Below are positions 33,238 through 44,574 of a stretch of 64,000 nucleotides of DNA, piece by piece; the first letter of the stretch is position 1; each line of letters starts with the position of its first letter. The notes beneath the pieces were generated by a model. It had not been told where the DNA came from. It saw only the letters and a list, made by a program, of their open reading frames with translations, and ran no database searches. The DNA is from Macrothele yani (Eukaryota > Arthropoda > Arachnida > Araneae > Macrothelidae), in assembly GCA_039090855.1 (NCBI GenBank), contig CM077013.1:136049240-136113239 (forward strand). Direction: 5' to 3'. The position numbers and the translations under genes were made by a program.

Positions 33238-33342
33238 CTCGTTACGCACATGCGCGTGACATGCTGTTACCATTGCTATAACTGTTTTACCTTTAAATTT
33301 GAACTGTTCTCTATCGTTAAGTTTGTTTATATTATATATGAA

Positions 33343-33380
33343 GCCTGAAGGAGCCACCCATAAGTGGTGAAAGCTCGCCT
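33343..33380 (+). ncRNA. Possible degenerate hammerhead-like motif downstream of the Penelope-like fragment
   Basis: CCTGAAGG is followed by a CCAC/GTGG stem with a CCATAA loop, then TGAAAGCTCG. The order CTGA-N-G, stem, GAAA is that of a hammerhead ribozyme core, but a core adenine is G here. Hammerhead motifs are known from Penelope-like elements. Cleavage activity is not claimed. Confidence 0.4.
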
Positions 33381-34410
33381 ATTCATACTGTATTAGACTG
33401 TACACCATTAAACGGATTTTATACTATCTTTCATATTATAGAACTTATCAATCATTTTAATGCAAGAAATTCTCTAGAACTTTTATACCTGGGTATATAA
33501 ACATCTTCACTAGCCTAAGACCCTATAAAGTTAAATATACTTAGTTTACATAAATTGTGTCATGGTGAGTCTGTTGTATATAGCTGAAGTTCTTACTGTA
33601 AACATATCAACACAACTTGCATCTGTTTTACACACGTCTCTTTCAATTTCTTTAGATTTTTATTATTTAATTTAATTTCACAATTAAAAAGGTAGTTGTA
33701 ATCAGTTTGATCTGTGCTGTATGCATGTGTGTTCATCTTTTGCTATAGTTCACAAGTATTTAAAGCCTTAAGTTAACTTAGTTTGCTATTAATCCATCTT
33801 TGTGTTGGTATGATCTAAATAATGGCTAATTCAAATTTATTGCAATTTATATTAATGGAAATTCATCAGTATTTAAATTACCATGGATACATTAAAATTC
33901 AGTGAAATAAATTATTACAAACCCTTGATGTTTGGTGTATGCGAGGACAATCAGATCAGCTGACATTCCTCTGATCTGTGATACAAATTGTGGGATGGAA
34001 TGAATTCTGAAGGCTTTGTTGTCGTACGACCCGTAAAATAAGATTATTTTTTGTTGGAAAATTAGAAAGCAAGTGTTTTGAAACTTTTCATTTCGAAAAT
34101 CAGCCGCCTGGGAACACGCCATTCCTTAATGCAAAAATGGGTAACGCATTTCAAGCATTGTACCCCTTGGGTGAAGTAGAAAGCAATGTAAACACAAATT
34201 CATAAAAAGTCTCGGACAAGACAGTAGCAAACTTTTCTTATCTGGGAGGGCGAGAATTAAATTACGCCCCTTCGAATTCACAGTTACGCCCTCCTGGAGT
34301 TCCACTCAAATAATACGTGGTTTTTACTTTCTCACACACCGCAGTTATAGGAAAGTATTATGATGGTTCAAAAAACGCACCTCAGGTTCTTGACAAAATT
34401 TTATTATATG
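33381..34410. other. No gene seen
   Basis: AT-rich sequence with chance frames only. Confidence 0.45.
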
Positions 34411-35505
34411 CACTATTTTTACAAAAGTCATCCGACACCCCTTCAAAAGCAAATGAACGGATCAGCTGCAGTGTTAAGATGCGCGACCCAACTGCAAAGG
34501 GTACAAAAACAAGCCTGCAGCTGATCGCGATCATATCGCACTGTCAGGTTGAGTGAAAATGTCATAGCGGGAGAGAACTGACTTTGAGAAAGGAAAGATT
34601 GTTGGGTGTTATGTTATTGGGTTGTCCATAAGAGAAACTGAGAGGCGTTTAAACATATCCAAGTCATCTGTTTTGGATGTACTGAATAAGTGGAAGACAC
34701 ATGGCGTGCCTGAAGTAGCAAAACGTACCTGCTGACCAAACAAACTCAGTGATAGAGAACATCGAAGCCTCAAGAGAGTCATTACACCTAATCGACGGAG
34801 TACTGCACAAGACCTCAGTGTACAGGTGAGTAAAAATGCCGGAACATCGGTATGCACTCGTACCATTCGCAGAGAACTTCATTTCACGGGTTACCATGGT
34901 CGTGCGGCTGCTCATAAGCCTTTCATCTCCACTCGAAATGCTTCTCGTCGTTTAGCAGATTGTAAAGAACATTTATTGTGCACCGTAGATCAATGGAAAC
35001 GGGTGTTATGGACTGATGAATCCAGATACACGATCCATCAGTCTGATGGCCGTGTGTAGGAATGGCCGCAGCCGGGGGAATGTTATTTACCACAGTAGAG
35101 TTGCCAGTGTACTCGTGTGGGGAGGTTTTTCGTGGTATGGTCCCGGCCCATCGGTTATCGTGGAGAAACCTGGTTACAAGCATGTCTACCTCGATATCTA
35201 GGACAATTATAGCCTACCAACTCAGTGGCAATACTATGAAACCGAACCTTGTTGGTACCAGTAGGAAAATGCACCGAACCATAAAGCAAGGACTGTTACG
35301 GCGTGGTTGGTTGATAATTCCGCATCGCGTGTGGACTGACCTACACATACCAATCGCTGTGTTCTAAAACATTGTCGAAATCATGTCTCGAAGTGTTAGT
35401 GCATGCATTAAGGCCAAAGATGGACCGACACGCACTAATGTATGTCAATGAATTCTATGTTGTGTTTCCTCTTCTATGTGTCCGGTGACTTTTGTCAATA
35501 AAGTG
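34411..35505 (+). mobile_element. Tc1-like transposon, family D, copy 2
   Basis: Left end CACTATTTTTACAAAAGTCA, right end read inward CACTTTATTGACAAAAGTCA followed by CCGGACAC. Same family as 14,820-16,062. Confidence 0.85.
34560..35450 (+). pseudogene. Tc1 transposase (family D), decayed
   Basis: Reads RERTDFEKGKIVGCYVIGLS, IRETERRLNISKSSVLDVLN, then stops; [40 protein letters not shown] from the 34,826 frame, then a stop and frameshifts. The DN and third-residue motifs are barely recognisable (about 35,260-35,340). Inactive. Confidence 0.8.
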
Positions 35506-35507
35506 TA

Positions 35508-35910
35508 TGTAAAAACTAGGTAAATTCCCAAGAAACACAGGTTGTAAATACCAAGTTAAGCGTAAACGTCACGTAAAGGAGGCAACACAACACTCCACTT
35601 AAATGCAGAAAGAAAAACAAACCAGCGCAGAACGAATGAGCATCGATTAGTGAACGTAACAATAGGAAGAAGCTTTAGGTCTTGGAAAAATTCCGTTCAA
35701 GGTTAAACGCTCGGAGAACTTTCTGCGACAGTGCACAAATGATTAATTATCTCTTCATCCCAACGACATGCTCGGAAAGGTCATGGAGATTAGGCACACC
35801 AGCATATTGTTTTTTATGAATCCATTCACTGTTTTGGAAAATTCCCTTCATGGATATGAGGTGTTCACGCCTCATAGTGTATGTTACTCTCTACCCTTGT
35901 TAACTTCATG
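35508..35910. other. No gene seen
   Basis: No motif recognised between the Tc1 copy and the LINE target site. Confidence 0.45.
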
Positions 35911-35920
35911 AAATACTGTA

Positions 35921-38900
35921 TCATCATCATCATCATTGTCAACCATTATCAATCCACTGCTGGACGAAGGTCTCCCCAAGTTTCCTCCACAACGGTCTGT
36001 CTTGTGCCAGTCTCCTCCATGTCACCCCTGCATACTTTCGAATTTCATCCACCCATCTCCCATGTGGTCTTCTTCTGGGTCTTTTCCTGTCCCTTGGAAT
36101 CCAATCTAAAATTTCGGCTGTCCATCGATGATCTGTCCTTCTGGCAGTATGTCCAGCCCATTGCCATTTCAGGGATTTAACTCTGATCATGATGTCTTCC
36201 ACTCTTGTCATTTTTCGGATCCACGAGTTCCTCTTCTTATCTCTCCTGGTTACACCAAGTATGCACCTCTCCATGCTGCATTGAGTTGTCTGCAGCCTTT
36301 GTATGTCTCTTTTAGTTAAGGTCCACGTCTCTGCACCATACGTAAGCACTGGAAGGATGCATTGATCAAACACTTTTCTTTTAAGACATAATGGCTTATT
36401 GCTCTTGAAAATTATGCTGTTTCTTCCAAAAGCTCTCCAGGCAAGTTTTGTACGCCGATCAATTTCTTCATCAATGTGACCCTCACTTGATATCTGTTGT
36501 CCAAGATAAAGGTACGTATCTGTTATCTCCAGCTTTTCTCCATCAATCGATAAATCTTCATTTCTTGTAAAAGCATTGAACATCACTTTTGTCTTCTGAA
36601 AGTTCATTTTTAATTCCACTTCTTTACTCTTGTCAGCAAGTTCCTGGATCATATTCTGCAGCTCTGATGGGCTAGTTGCAAAAATGACTACGTCATCAGC
36701 AAAACGAAGGTGGGTTAGATAATCTCCATTAATCTTTATCCCCTTGTTTTCCCAGCTCAGTGACTGAAAAACACCCTCCAATGTGGCATTAAAGAGCTTC
36801 GGAGATATGGTGTCACCTTGTCTCACTCCCTTTCCAATTTTTATGTGTGTTGTATTTTCAAACAGCCTAATCTTTGCACTTGCATTTTCATAGATGTTAT
36901 TAATAATATTAATGTATGCATCTTCAATACCGCAGGTTTTCAGAGCCATTGTAACTGCTGATGGTTTCACCGAATCAAAGGCTTTTTCATAATCGATAAA
37001 AGCCATGCACAATGGAAGTTCATATTCCCTCGCTCTTTCAATTAGTTCTCTCAGCACATGGATATGATCTATTGTGCTGTAGCCACTCCTGAATCCAGCT
37101 TGTTCTCTCGGTTGAGCCATGTCCAGTGTTACCTTCAAGCGGTGTGAAAGAACTTTAGTGAATATTTTATAAACTACTGATAGGAGGCTGATAGGTCTAT
37201 AGTTTCCGCGATCCTCAACGTCACCTTTCTTATGTAGCAGGATCATTGTAGCGGTGTTCTAATCCTCAGGAATCTTTCCTTCATTAAGGCATCGAGTGAA
37301 AATTTGGGCGAGTACTGTTTCGATTTCTCCACTTGCTTCTTGTATGATGTCTACAGTAATTCCATCTTCTCCTGGAGCTTTTCCTCTCTTCATGTTCTTG
37401 ATTGCATGTGCAACTTCTGCTGGAAGGACTGGAGGAACTCTGGTACTGGTATCTTTCATGATGTCTGGAGTGCATGTATCATCCCTTTCATATAATTTGG
37501 AATAGAAATCTTTCACTCTTGTCAAAATTTCGCCTCTATTTCTTGTTACAGAACCATCTTCTTTTCTCAGTGCCATAATCTGTTTTCTTCCCTTACTGAG
37601 ATGTCCCTTTGCTATCTTTAGGCTTTGGTTGTTTTCAATTGCTTTCCTCACTAGTTCACAGTTGAATTTCCTTACGTCTTCAGTGATACTTTTTCTTACT
37701 GTCTTGCATAGCTCTATATATTCCACTTTGGAAGTCACATCTTCTTTAGTTGTCCTCATCTCTCTTCTTTTTTGCATCAACATTTTGGTTTTTCCTGATA
37801 ATTTGTTCACATGCAACTTGTTCTTAGACCCAGCTAATTTTGTTGCTGTTTCCATAAGAGCTTTGGTTACTTTTCTGTTAACTTCAGAGATGTCCACTTC
37901 TTCCGATGTTAGGCCTTCTAAAGCAGAGAACCTGTTCTTCAGTTCCAACTTGAAGGTATTATGGTGTTTTTTAAGGTTGGTTATGTCAATAGATTTTGTT
38001 TGTCTTATGAGCTTGCCACGTTCAAGTTTAGTGTTGAGGTGCATCTTACATCTCACCAATCTATGGTCACTACCTGTGTTGAACTTGTTTAGCACACTGC
38101 AGTCTTCTATGACGAATTTTTTTGTTACACATAATAAAATCAATTTCACTTGTCGTCCCATTTGGATGTCTCCATGTCCATTTCCTGTGTGGCTTTTTCT
38201 TGAAGAAGGAGTTCAAGATGAAAAACCCTTCTGCCTCTGCAACTTCAACGAGAGTATTTCCACGCTGGTTTCTGTTGCCGTGACCGAATTTACCTACTGA
38301 AGTTTCATTCTGTTGCCGTTGCCCTATTTTTGCATTGAAATCTCCCATAATTATTTTCAAGTGCTGCTTACCTTTATTATTTAGATGACAAATTTCCTCA
38401 TAAAATTCTTCAATTTCTTCTTCAGGATGACTTGTGGTGGGTGCATAAGTTTGAATAATCTGAGCCTGGTATCTTCTCGATAGTTGGATAACGAGTCGTG
38501 CAGCTCTGTCAGAGGAACTTTCAACTTCTACCACTTTATCCTTCAGTTTCTTGTTTATTATAAATCCAACACCACTAGTTCTGCCAGTATCTGTCCCACG
38601 ATAGTAGAAGAGATGTCCACTTTTCAGTTCGATGAGATCTTCTCCTTTTCTCCTTACCTCACTTAGCCCCACGATGTCTCACTTGATCCTTTGTAGTTCC
38701 TCTTCCAATTCAAGAAGCCTTGAATCAGAAGATAGGGAGCGTCCATTGTATGTTGCCAAGGTCAGCATCAGATGGCAGCCTAGTCCGGTCCTCCGGGGAT
38801 TCTTAGCACCCTCTGCCTTCATGTCGCACTAGCCGCTGCCTTGGCCAGGTACATTCCAGCTGCCGGAGACTGAGGGCCAAGATTTAAGTTGTGGAGTCAT

Positions 38901-39109
38901 TTTGGAGGGGTTTGGATATAACTCACCACGCTGGCCAAGCGGGTTGGTGAGTGTGGGATAGCATTTCCTCTGATCCCGATGGTATAGTTATACCGCTATT
39001 GGCGGTCGTCAGAGCCCCTTTAGTGGGAACAGGATGCACCACGAGAAGGCGGGGTTGACATTTGTCAAGGAGAGGCTGTGATGTTACGCATCACCTGACC
39101 TTACATCCC
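35921..39109 (-). mobile_element. Full-length RTE-type LINE, copy 2
   Basis: Bounded by an exact 10-bp target duplication AAATACTGTA (35,911-35,920 and 39,110-39,119). On the minus strand it has a roughly 0.28-kb 5' leader, an endonuclease and reverse transcriptase reading region, and a short TGA/ATG-triplet tail at 35,921. At 3.19 kb this is the normal size of an RTE element. It provides the reference for copy 1 at 12,913. Confidence 0.92.
35939..38830 (-). pseudogene. RTE-type LINE ORF: APE endonuclease plus reverse transcriptase, three breaks
   Basis: Endonuclease: LTLATYNGRSLSSDSRLLEL, then a stop in place of tryptophan at 38,679-38,681, IVGLSEVRRKGEDL, IIQTYAPTTSHPEEE, IIMGDFNAKIG, TSEIDFIMC. 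A frameshift near 38,110 follows, then FNTGSDHRLVRCKMHLN. Reverse transcriptase: KRGKAPGEDGITVDI, a second tryptophan-to-stop at 37,259-37,261, LLHKKGDVEDRGNYRPISLL, AFIDYEKAFDSV, GVRQGDTISPKLFN, HLRFADDVVIFA. It ends near 35,939. APE motifs (GDFN, SDH) and the FADD box are intact. In life it would nick the target and prime cDNA synthesis. Confidence 0.9.
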
Positions 39110-39407
39110 AAATACTGTATAAGACTAACTAAAGTCTTTAAAATACTGAAGAGCATAAATTTCTTTTTTAGTTACTTTTTTATTTTTTCCGTCTCCCAGA
39201 ATATAAATTAGCGCTCCTGATACCATTCTGGGAGCGCAAGAGCCCTTCCTCCCCTTCCCGTAGCTACGGCCCTGGTCTCAGGAAATGAGTATCTTCTTCA
39301 AAAAGGTCAGTGCTGTTAGTTACAATTTAAAATGCAACCTAATGGAATGTTACATGTGCTTACACTCTATCTAATGTATCTGTTTGATTTTATCTGGTGA
39401 GTGTACA

Positions 39408-40613
39408 CACTATCTACCAACAAGTAATTGGACACCTGTGATAGCAAAGGAAAACGAAGTTTATTCACCTTCAATAGTTGGTGGATCCTCCACGAGCGGC
39501 GATTACGGCTGCGACTCTCCGGGGCATACTCTCAACCAGGCGTTGTACGACGGCTAGCGGTATTTTCTTCCACTCGGCTTGGAGAAGACAGGTCAATTCC
39601 TTCACCGATTTCGGACGGTGGGGGCACCCCTTAAGTCGACGCTCCGACTCGTCCCAGAGGTGCTCGATAGGGTTAAGGTCCGGACTCTGCGCAGGCCAGT
39701 CCATTCGATTAACCCCATTGTCAACATACCAAGCCATGGTGGACCTCGCAACATAACAGGTGGCACTGTCATCCTGAAAGTAACATGGGTCCACCCCGTA
39801 AAACTGCCACAACGTAGGAAGCGCATGGTCATCCAAAATGGTGCAGTAGGTCTCGGCGTTGAGTCTACCAGGAATTGCGACCAAGGGTCCCGTGCCATAC
39901 CAGGAGCAACACCCCATAGCATAATTCCACCGCCTCTGAACTTTACATTTGACACAATACATTCCGGCAGGAGGCGTTCTCCAGGCAGACGCAAACCAGA
40001 CCTTGCTATCCGAACGGTAGAGGGTGAACCTTGGCTCGTCACTCCAGAGAACCTGTTTCCACTGTTCAACGATCCACCGTCGACGTTCTGTGCACCACGT
40101 TAGCCAGGCAGCGCTGTTGGACTTGGTGATCAAAGGCTTGTGGGCGGCAGCTCGTCCATGATAACTGAGCAAATGAGCTTCTTTACGGATGGTATTCATC
40201 GAAAGAACACTCCCGGATGCCTGTTGAAACTCCTTGCGTATGTGGCCCATCGATTTGGTGCGGTTCTTCCGAATTTCTCTGGCCAGCACCCGTCGGTCTC
40301 TAACTCCTAGTTTTGTGAGTCTGCCGTGTCGGGGCACATTCCGACAGTCACCTCTCATCTTCCACTTGCCAATCACGTAGGCCACTGTCGATTTTGGGTA
40401 CTTCAACTCGCTGGATATGTCACGTATGGATCGGCCATTTCTGTGATAACCGACGATTACACCTTTCTCGAAATCAGAGAGCTCCGAACTGCGTGGCATC
40501 TTGCATGCGACTGGTTGCGTTGTTGTTTCCCACACGATATTTAACGGCGGCGGCCGTGACGTGTATCAGGACCGTCGATTGCAGGGGTGTCCAATTACTT
40601 GTTGGTAGATAGT
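39408..40613 (-). mobile_element. Tc1-like transposon, family F
   Basis: Inverted repeats CACTATCTACCAACAAGTAA at both ends. The right flank has TA; the left flank is TACA, so the left duplication is imperfect. It contains a full-length reading frame. Confidence 0.88.
39471..40499 (-). CDS. Tc1-family transposase, full-length frame with an out-of-frame patch
   Basis: The open frame starts at 40,535 but [20 protein letters not shown] at 40,499 is the natural start, giving 342 residues. Helix-turn-helix 1: [20 protein letters not shown]; helix-turn-helix 2: [22 protein letters not shown] domain: [40 protein letters not shown] and [20 protein letters not shown]. Between about 39,989 and 39,917 the residues read [16 protein letters not shown], where the overlapping frame gives the expected [13 protein letters not shown] and GGGIMLWG, so two small indels compensate. 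The usual DESRF is DEPRF, and DNA is DSA. Probably inactive despite its length. Confidence 0.8.
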   Translation of the reverse strand: MPRSSELSDFEKGVIVGYHRNGRSIRDISSELKYPKSTVAYVIGKWKMRGDCRNVPRHGRLTKLGVRDRRVLAREIRKNRTKSMGHIRKEFQQASGSVLSMNTIRKEAHLLSYHGRAAAHKPLITKSNSAAWLTWCTERRRWIVEQWKQVLWSDEPRFTLYRSDSKVWFASAWRTPPAGMYCVKCKVQRRWNYAMGCCSWYGTGPLVAIPGRLNAETYCTILDDHALPTLWQFYGVDPCYFQDDSATCYVARSTMAWYVDNGVNRMDWPAQSPDLNPIEHLWDESERRLKGCPHRPKSVKELTCLLQAEWKKIPLAVVQRLVESMPRRVAAVIAARGGSTNY

Positions 40614-40615
40614 GT

Positions 40616-41302
40616 ATATTCATAACATTTTGTTTCATAGTCTGATTAGGACATTATTTAATTCAAAAGACAATAACTCAGGTTGATGGGAGATATTCGA
40701 ATTGCTATGATAAACTAAAGCCTCACTAGCTAGGGGGTTACCCTAGCTAGTGTATTGACTTCTGTAAATGACATATTGCACTAACTTGGGTTCTACAACT
40801 TTTTTTCTTTCTTTTGTTTTAACTATATTGCAGAAACTTCGCATATCTTCAGGAAAAATTTAACTGAGAGCAAATATTATTGAGTCATATTTCTCACCTT
40901 TATCCAGTAGTTATTTTACCTTCCTTTTAGTAGTTAGGTTTGTGAAGTTTGATTGTGTCACCCACATGCTCTTCTTTTTAAGCCAAACTTTGTTGAGCCA
41001 CATATCTCCTATTTTCAAAATATATGATAATAATACTGTAGTTGCAAATTTATGTTAACGGCTAGGAAGATGTTCCCTTGCGCAAGGCAGTACTTTCATA
41101 TTTTGATGCGGATCGTTCAAATTTGACTGGTCTCACTATTTTAACCTCCTGCCGCATACATTTTTCTTCCACGTTTAAACAAAATCAAATAAAATCTCTC
41201 AATCGAAATTAAGTTTTATGTGAAGAAAACTCTAAGTATCAGCCGTCCGATTCGTTCGACACAACACTTTCCTCCGATCATCAGCGGTAGTCCATCCGTA
41301 AG
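40616..41302. other. No gene seen
   Basis: AT-rich sequence without recognised features. Confidence 0.45.
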
Positions 41303-41956
41303 TGACAACACCAAATTATAATGAATATAGCTTCTTCTAAGCTTCTTCTAATGCTTGTTGTGTTAATTATATCATGAATAAACTTTCCTGCTAGTAATGT
41401 AGTAATAATAATGAACAAGCTTATGACTGGTAGTAATGTTGTAGTAGTAATTAAGATGAATAAAGTCTTATGCTGGTTGTTAATGAAATAAACCTAACAG
41501 CCAGACAGAGGTCTGACAAAACTATGAACTGAGAAAAACGTACTTACTAAAACAACTTTTTATTAGGGAAACTCTTGATATGATCCAACATACACTTCAT
41601 AGGTCACACAGCTACTCAATAAAACGTAGCTCCTTGCACATGAACGAAGCTCTACCCACATAAACGAAGATCTCTTTACATATAAACAACAGCTCTCTCT
41701 ACGCACATCTACAAAAGCTCTCTCACGTAACACAAACAAAAGCTCTCCTAGGTAACACAAGCAACAGCTCTCTCTGGTATCGTTGAACGCGCCTATTTAT
41801 ACTGGCTACCACCACGTCATGACTTACACTCATTGCCAGATCTCATTCAGCGGGAGAAATAACATCTCGTTCAGTAAGAAGATAATTTACATAGTAAAAT
41901 AAAATAACCAGAGATAGTAAAAATCAAAAGGAAAGTGAATCTAGAGTATACGTTAC
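41303..41956 (-). mobile_element. LTR-like sequence related to the solo LTR at 2,014
   Basis: On the minus strand it starts TGTAACGTATACTC, close to the start of the solo LTR (TGTGACGTATATTC), then a similar CTTTCCTTTT stretch, a TATA-like TATAAATA near 41,794-41,801, an AATAAAAAG near 41,565 and GTCTGGCTGTTAGG near 41,500. No target duplication is visible and the left boundary is uncertain. The interior has a run of imperfect GAGAGCT-containing repeats. Confidence 0.55.
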
Positions 41957-42091
41957 AAAATGACCTGCAGGTCTTCTCTTACGAAGGTCACGCAAGGGCA
42001 TATGCAGATTATTCTTGCCACCCACTTGGGCGCATATGCAGATTATTATGGCACATCAATCGTATTCGCGTTAAAAATCTTGCCATCTTTT

Positions 42092-44360
42092 AGCACGTCT
42101 TTTGTAAAAAAAGATCGTGCTTATGTTATCGGTTTGTCCGTCCGTCCGTCAGTCCGCCTGTACCCACGGTATCTCTGCAACTATTAGTCCGATTTGAAAA
42201 ATTCTTTTTGCATTCGAAAGCTTGAAATATGCAAATGATGATCCTTCATTTCGTTTTTTTTTACGACGTACAATTTCGCCGCTAGAGGGCGTTAATGCAG
42301 ATGATGTCGAATTGAAAAATACGTTTTATTCCACATATTTGCTTCAAAACATCCGATTGAAAAAATTCCTTTATCTTTCGATTCCATTTATGTCGAAGGA
42401 TATTTTGGATATAGTTTCTTTTTCAAATTACGCATAAGTTTTCCTCTATGGGGCGTAAACATAAATTGCCCTTTTTCCGATAACTCTTCTTCTAAAACTC
42501 CGATTTGAATTTTTTTTTTCAGCAGATACATCTCCTGATGCACAATCTCTTGCATATAATTTCGAATTTTTAGTAAAGAATACTTTGGCCACCAGGGGGC
42601 GTAAGTGTTAATTTTCGCTTCTGATGTATTTGCCATAAAATCTGAGCTTCTAAAATATAGATTGAAAAAATTCTTTCGTAGACTGATGCCACTCACATCG
42701 ATAAACCTTTTCGGAATATTTTATTCCTTAAATATTCCACAGTTCTCCGCCAGGGGCGTAGATATATATCATATTTTTGTAAATATCTCGACTTCTAGGC
42801 GTCCGATTTGAAAAATTCCTTCTTTGTTGGATAGTGTTTTCCGTGTGACATGTTTTTCATATAATTTCAAAATTTTCAAGTAATTCATAGACTTTCCGCT
42901 AGGGGGCGTAAAGGTAAATTGCGTTTCCCCCTATATCTCTGCTTCTAAATCTCCGTTCTGAAAAATTCTTTCTGCACCGAATACAGCTCCTGATAAGAAA
43001 TCGTTTGCACATAATTCCTAATTTTTGTAAAAAATGGTTTGGCCACCAGGGGCGTAAACCTTAATTTCCGCTTCTGATGTATTTGCAGCAAAATATGAGC
43101 TTCTAAATTCTCGATTGAAAATAACGTCGTTTGTAGACCGATACTACTCATGTCGACAAACCTTTTAGAAACATTTTCTTCTTAAAATAGTGCACGGTTT
43201 CTACGCCAGGGGGCGTAGATGCATATCTTATTTTTGTCAATATCTCGACTTCTAAGAGTCCGATTTAAAAAAAAAATTCTTCTTTGTTGGATAGAGTTTC
43301 TAGTGTGACATGTTTTCCTATAAATTAAAAATTTTCAAGTAATTCATAGACTTTTGGCTAGGGGGCGTATAGGTAAATTGCGTTTTCTCCTATATCTCTG
43401 CTTCTAAATCTCCAATCTGAAAAATTCTTTCTGCACTGGATACAGCTCCTGATGAGAAATCGTTTGCACGTAATTTTAATTTTTTGTAAAAAATTGTTTG
43501 GCCACCAGGTGGCGTAAGTCTTAATTTCCGCTTCTGGTGTATTTGCAGCAAACTATGAGCTTCTAAAATCTCGATTGAAAAAAGTCTTTTGTGGACCGAT
43601 ACTACTCATGTCGACAAATATTTTAGGAATATTTTCTTCTTGAAATAATGCATGGTTTCTACGCCAGGGGCGTAGATGTATCTCTTATTTTTGTCAATAT
43701 CTCTACTTCTAAAAGTCCGATTTGAAAAATTCCTTCTTTTTTGGATAGTGTTTCCGATGCGAAATGTTTTTCCTATAAATTCAAAATTTTCAAGTAAATC
43801 ATACACTTTCCTCTAGGGCACACAATGGTAATCTGCGTTTTCTGCTCCTAAAACTCTGATTTGAAAAATTCTTCCTGTATCGCATACAAGACCTAACGGA
43901 AAATATTTTTCACGTAATTTCTAATGTTTGGTAAAGAATGGTTTGGCCACCAGGAGTCATAAGTGTTAATTTCTACTTCTGATGTATTTGTAGCAAAATC
44001 TGGGCTCCTGAAAACTCGACTAAAATTATTTTTCTTGGACCGATACCGCTCATATGGATAAACCTTTTGTGAATACTTTCTTCCTAAAATAATGCATGGT
44101 TTTCCCTCCAAAGGACGTAAAGTCACATCTTATTTTTGGCGCTAACTCTGTTTCTAAGAGTTTGTAAGCTCACGATTCCGTTTACAACAATATCTGAGGG
44201 ATTAAAGACCCGATTGAAAAACTTCTTTCTTCCGTCAGATACTATTGTTTTCCGTACCGGTTCCATTGACTTTGAATAGCTTTGATAAATTTAATTTGCG
44301 TCATAACGGGTTCAAAAGATGCGCTTATTGCACGCGAAAATTCGGTGTCATCTTTCTTGG
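42092..44360 (+). repeat. Hairpin-headed minisatellite element, family H1, copy 1
   Basis: Order: hairpin (42,092-42,121; arms AGCACGTCTTTT and AAAAGATCGTGCT, loop GTA), TTTGTCCGTCCGTC, CTGCAACTATTAGTCCGATT, then about 13 monomers of roughly 150 bases, then a distal unique segment to TCTTTCTTG near 44,360. Monomers share a GGGGGCGTAA-like core and a CCGATTTGAAAAATTC-like motif. They cycle in threes (CTAGGGGGCGTAAAGG, CCACCAGGGGGCGTAAG, CGCCAGGGGGCGTAGAT), giving a higher-order period of about 455 bases. No coding potential I trust. Confidence 0.85.
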
Positions 44361-44574
44361 TTTTTTTATTGCAGGTTTAATGACCATCGTGAGCAACTCA
44401 ATGGGCTATAATCAGTCACTTGTCCCTAATTTAAGGTCACTGGTTCCAGGGAAGGGGGAGAGCCAATTCTGTAAGACAAACACAACATCCATGCTTCACC
44501 GGGATTTGAACTCGGACCCCTTTCGGACGAATGATCAGAGGCCATCGCTTAGACCACTGCGCCAACTGGGCGGC
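44361..44574 (-). mobile_element. SINE, family S1
   Basis: Minus-strand copy with body and head; diverged (head ends GCCAACTGGGCGG). It sits exactly after the distal end of the H1 copy. Confidence 0.85.

Noticed and set aside
33343..33380. Active hammerhead ribozyme
   Set aside because: A core position is substituted and I cannot identify the cleavage site and third stem with confidence, so I keep only a degenerate motif.
34250..34310. A minisatellite relic (TTACGCCCTCCTGG)
   Set aside because: Only one short core-like match without hairpin, CGATTT motif or second monomer.
37629..38300. Plus-strand 223-codon hydrophobic frame
   Set aside because: Antisense of the LINE gene, which shows endonuclease and reverse transcriptase motifs on the minus strand; the hydrophobic look is from reading lysine-rich codons backwards.
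42092..44170. Short protein frames inside the minisatellites (for example 42,388-42,696 minus and 43,606-43,806 minus)
   Set aside because: The same peptide pattern recurs at each monomer in all arrays because the monomers repeat; there is no start context, domain or continuous frame. I treat them as chance frames.
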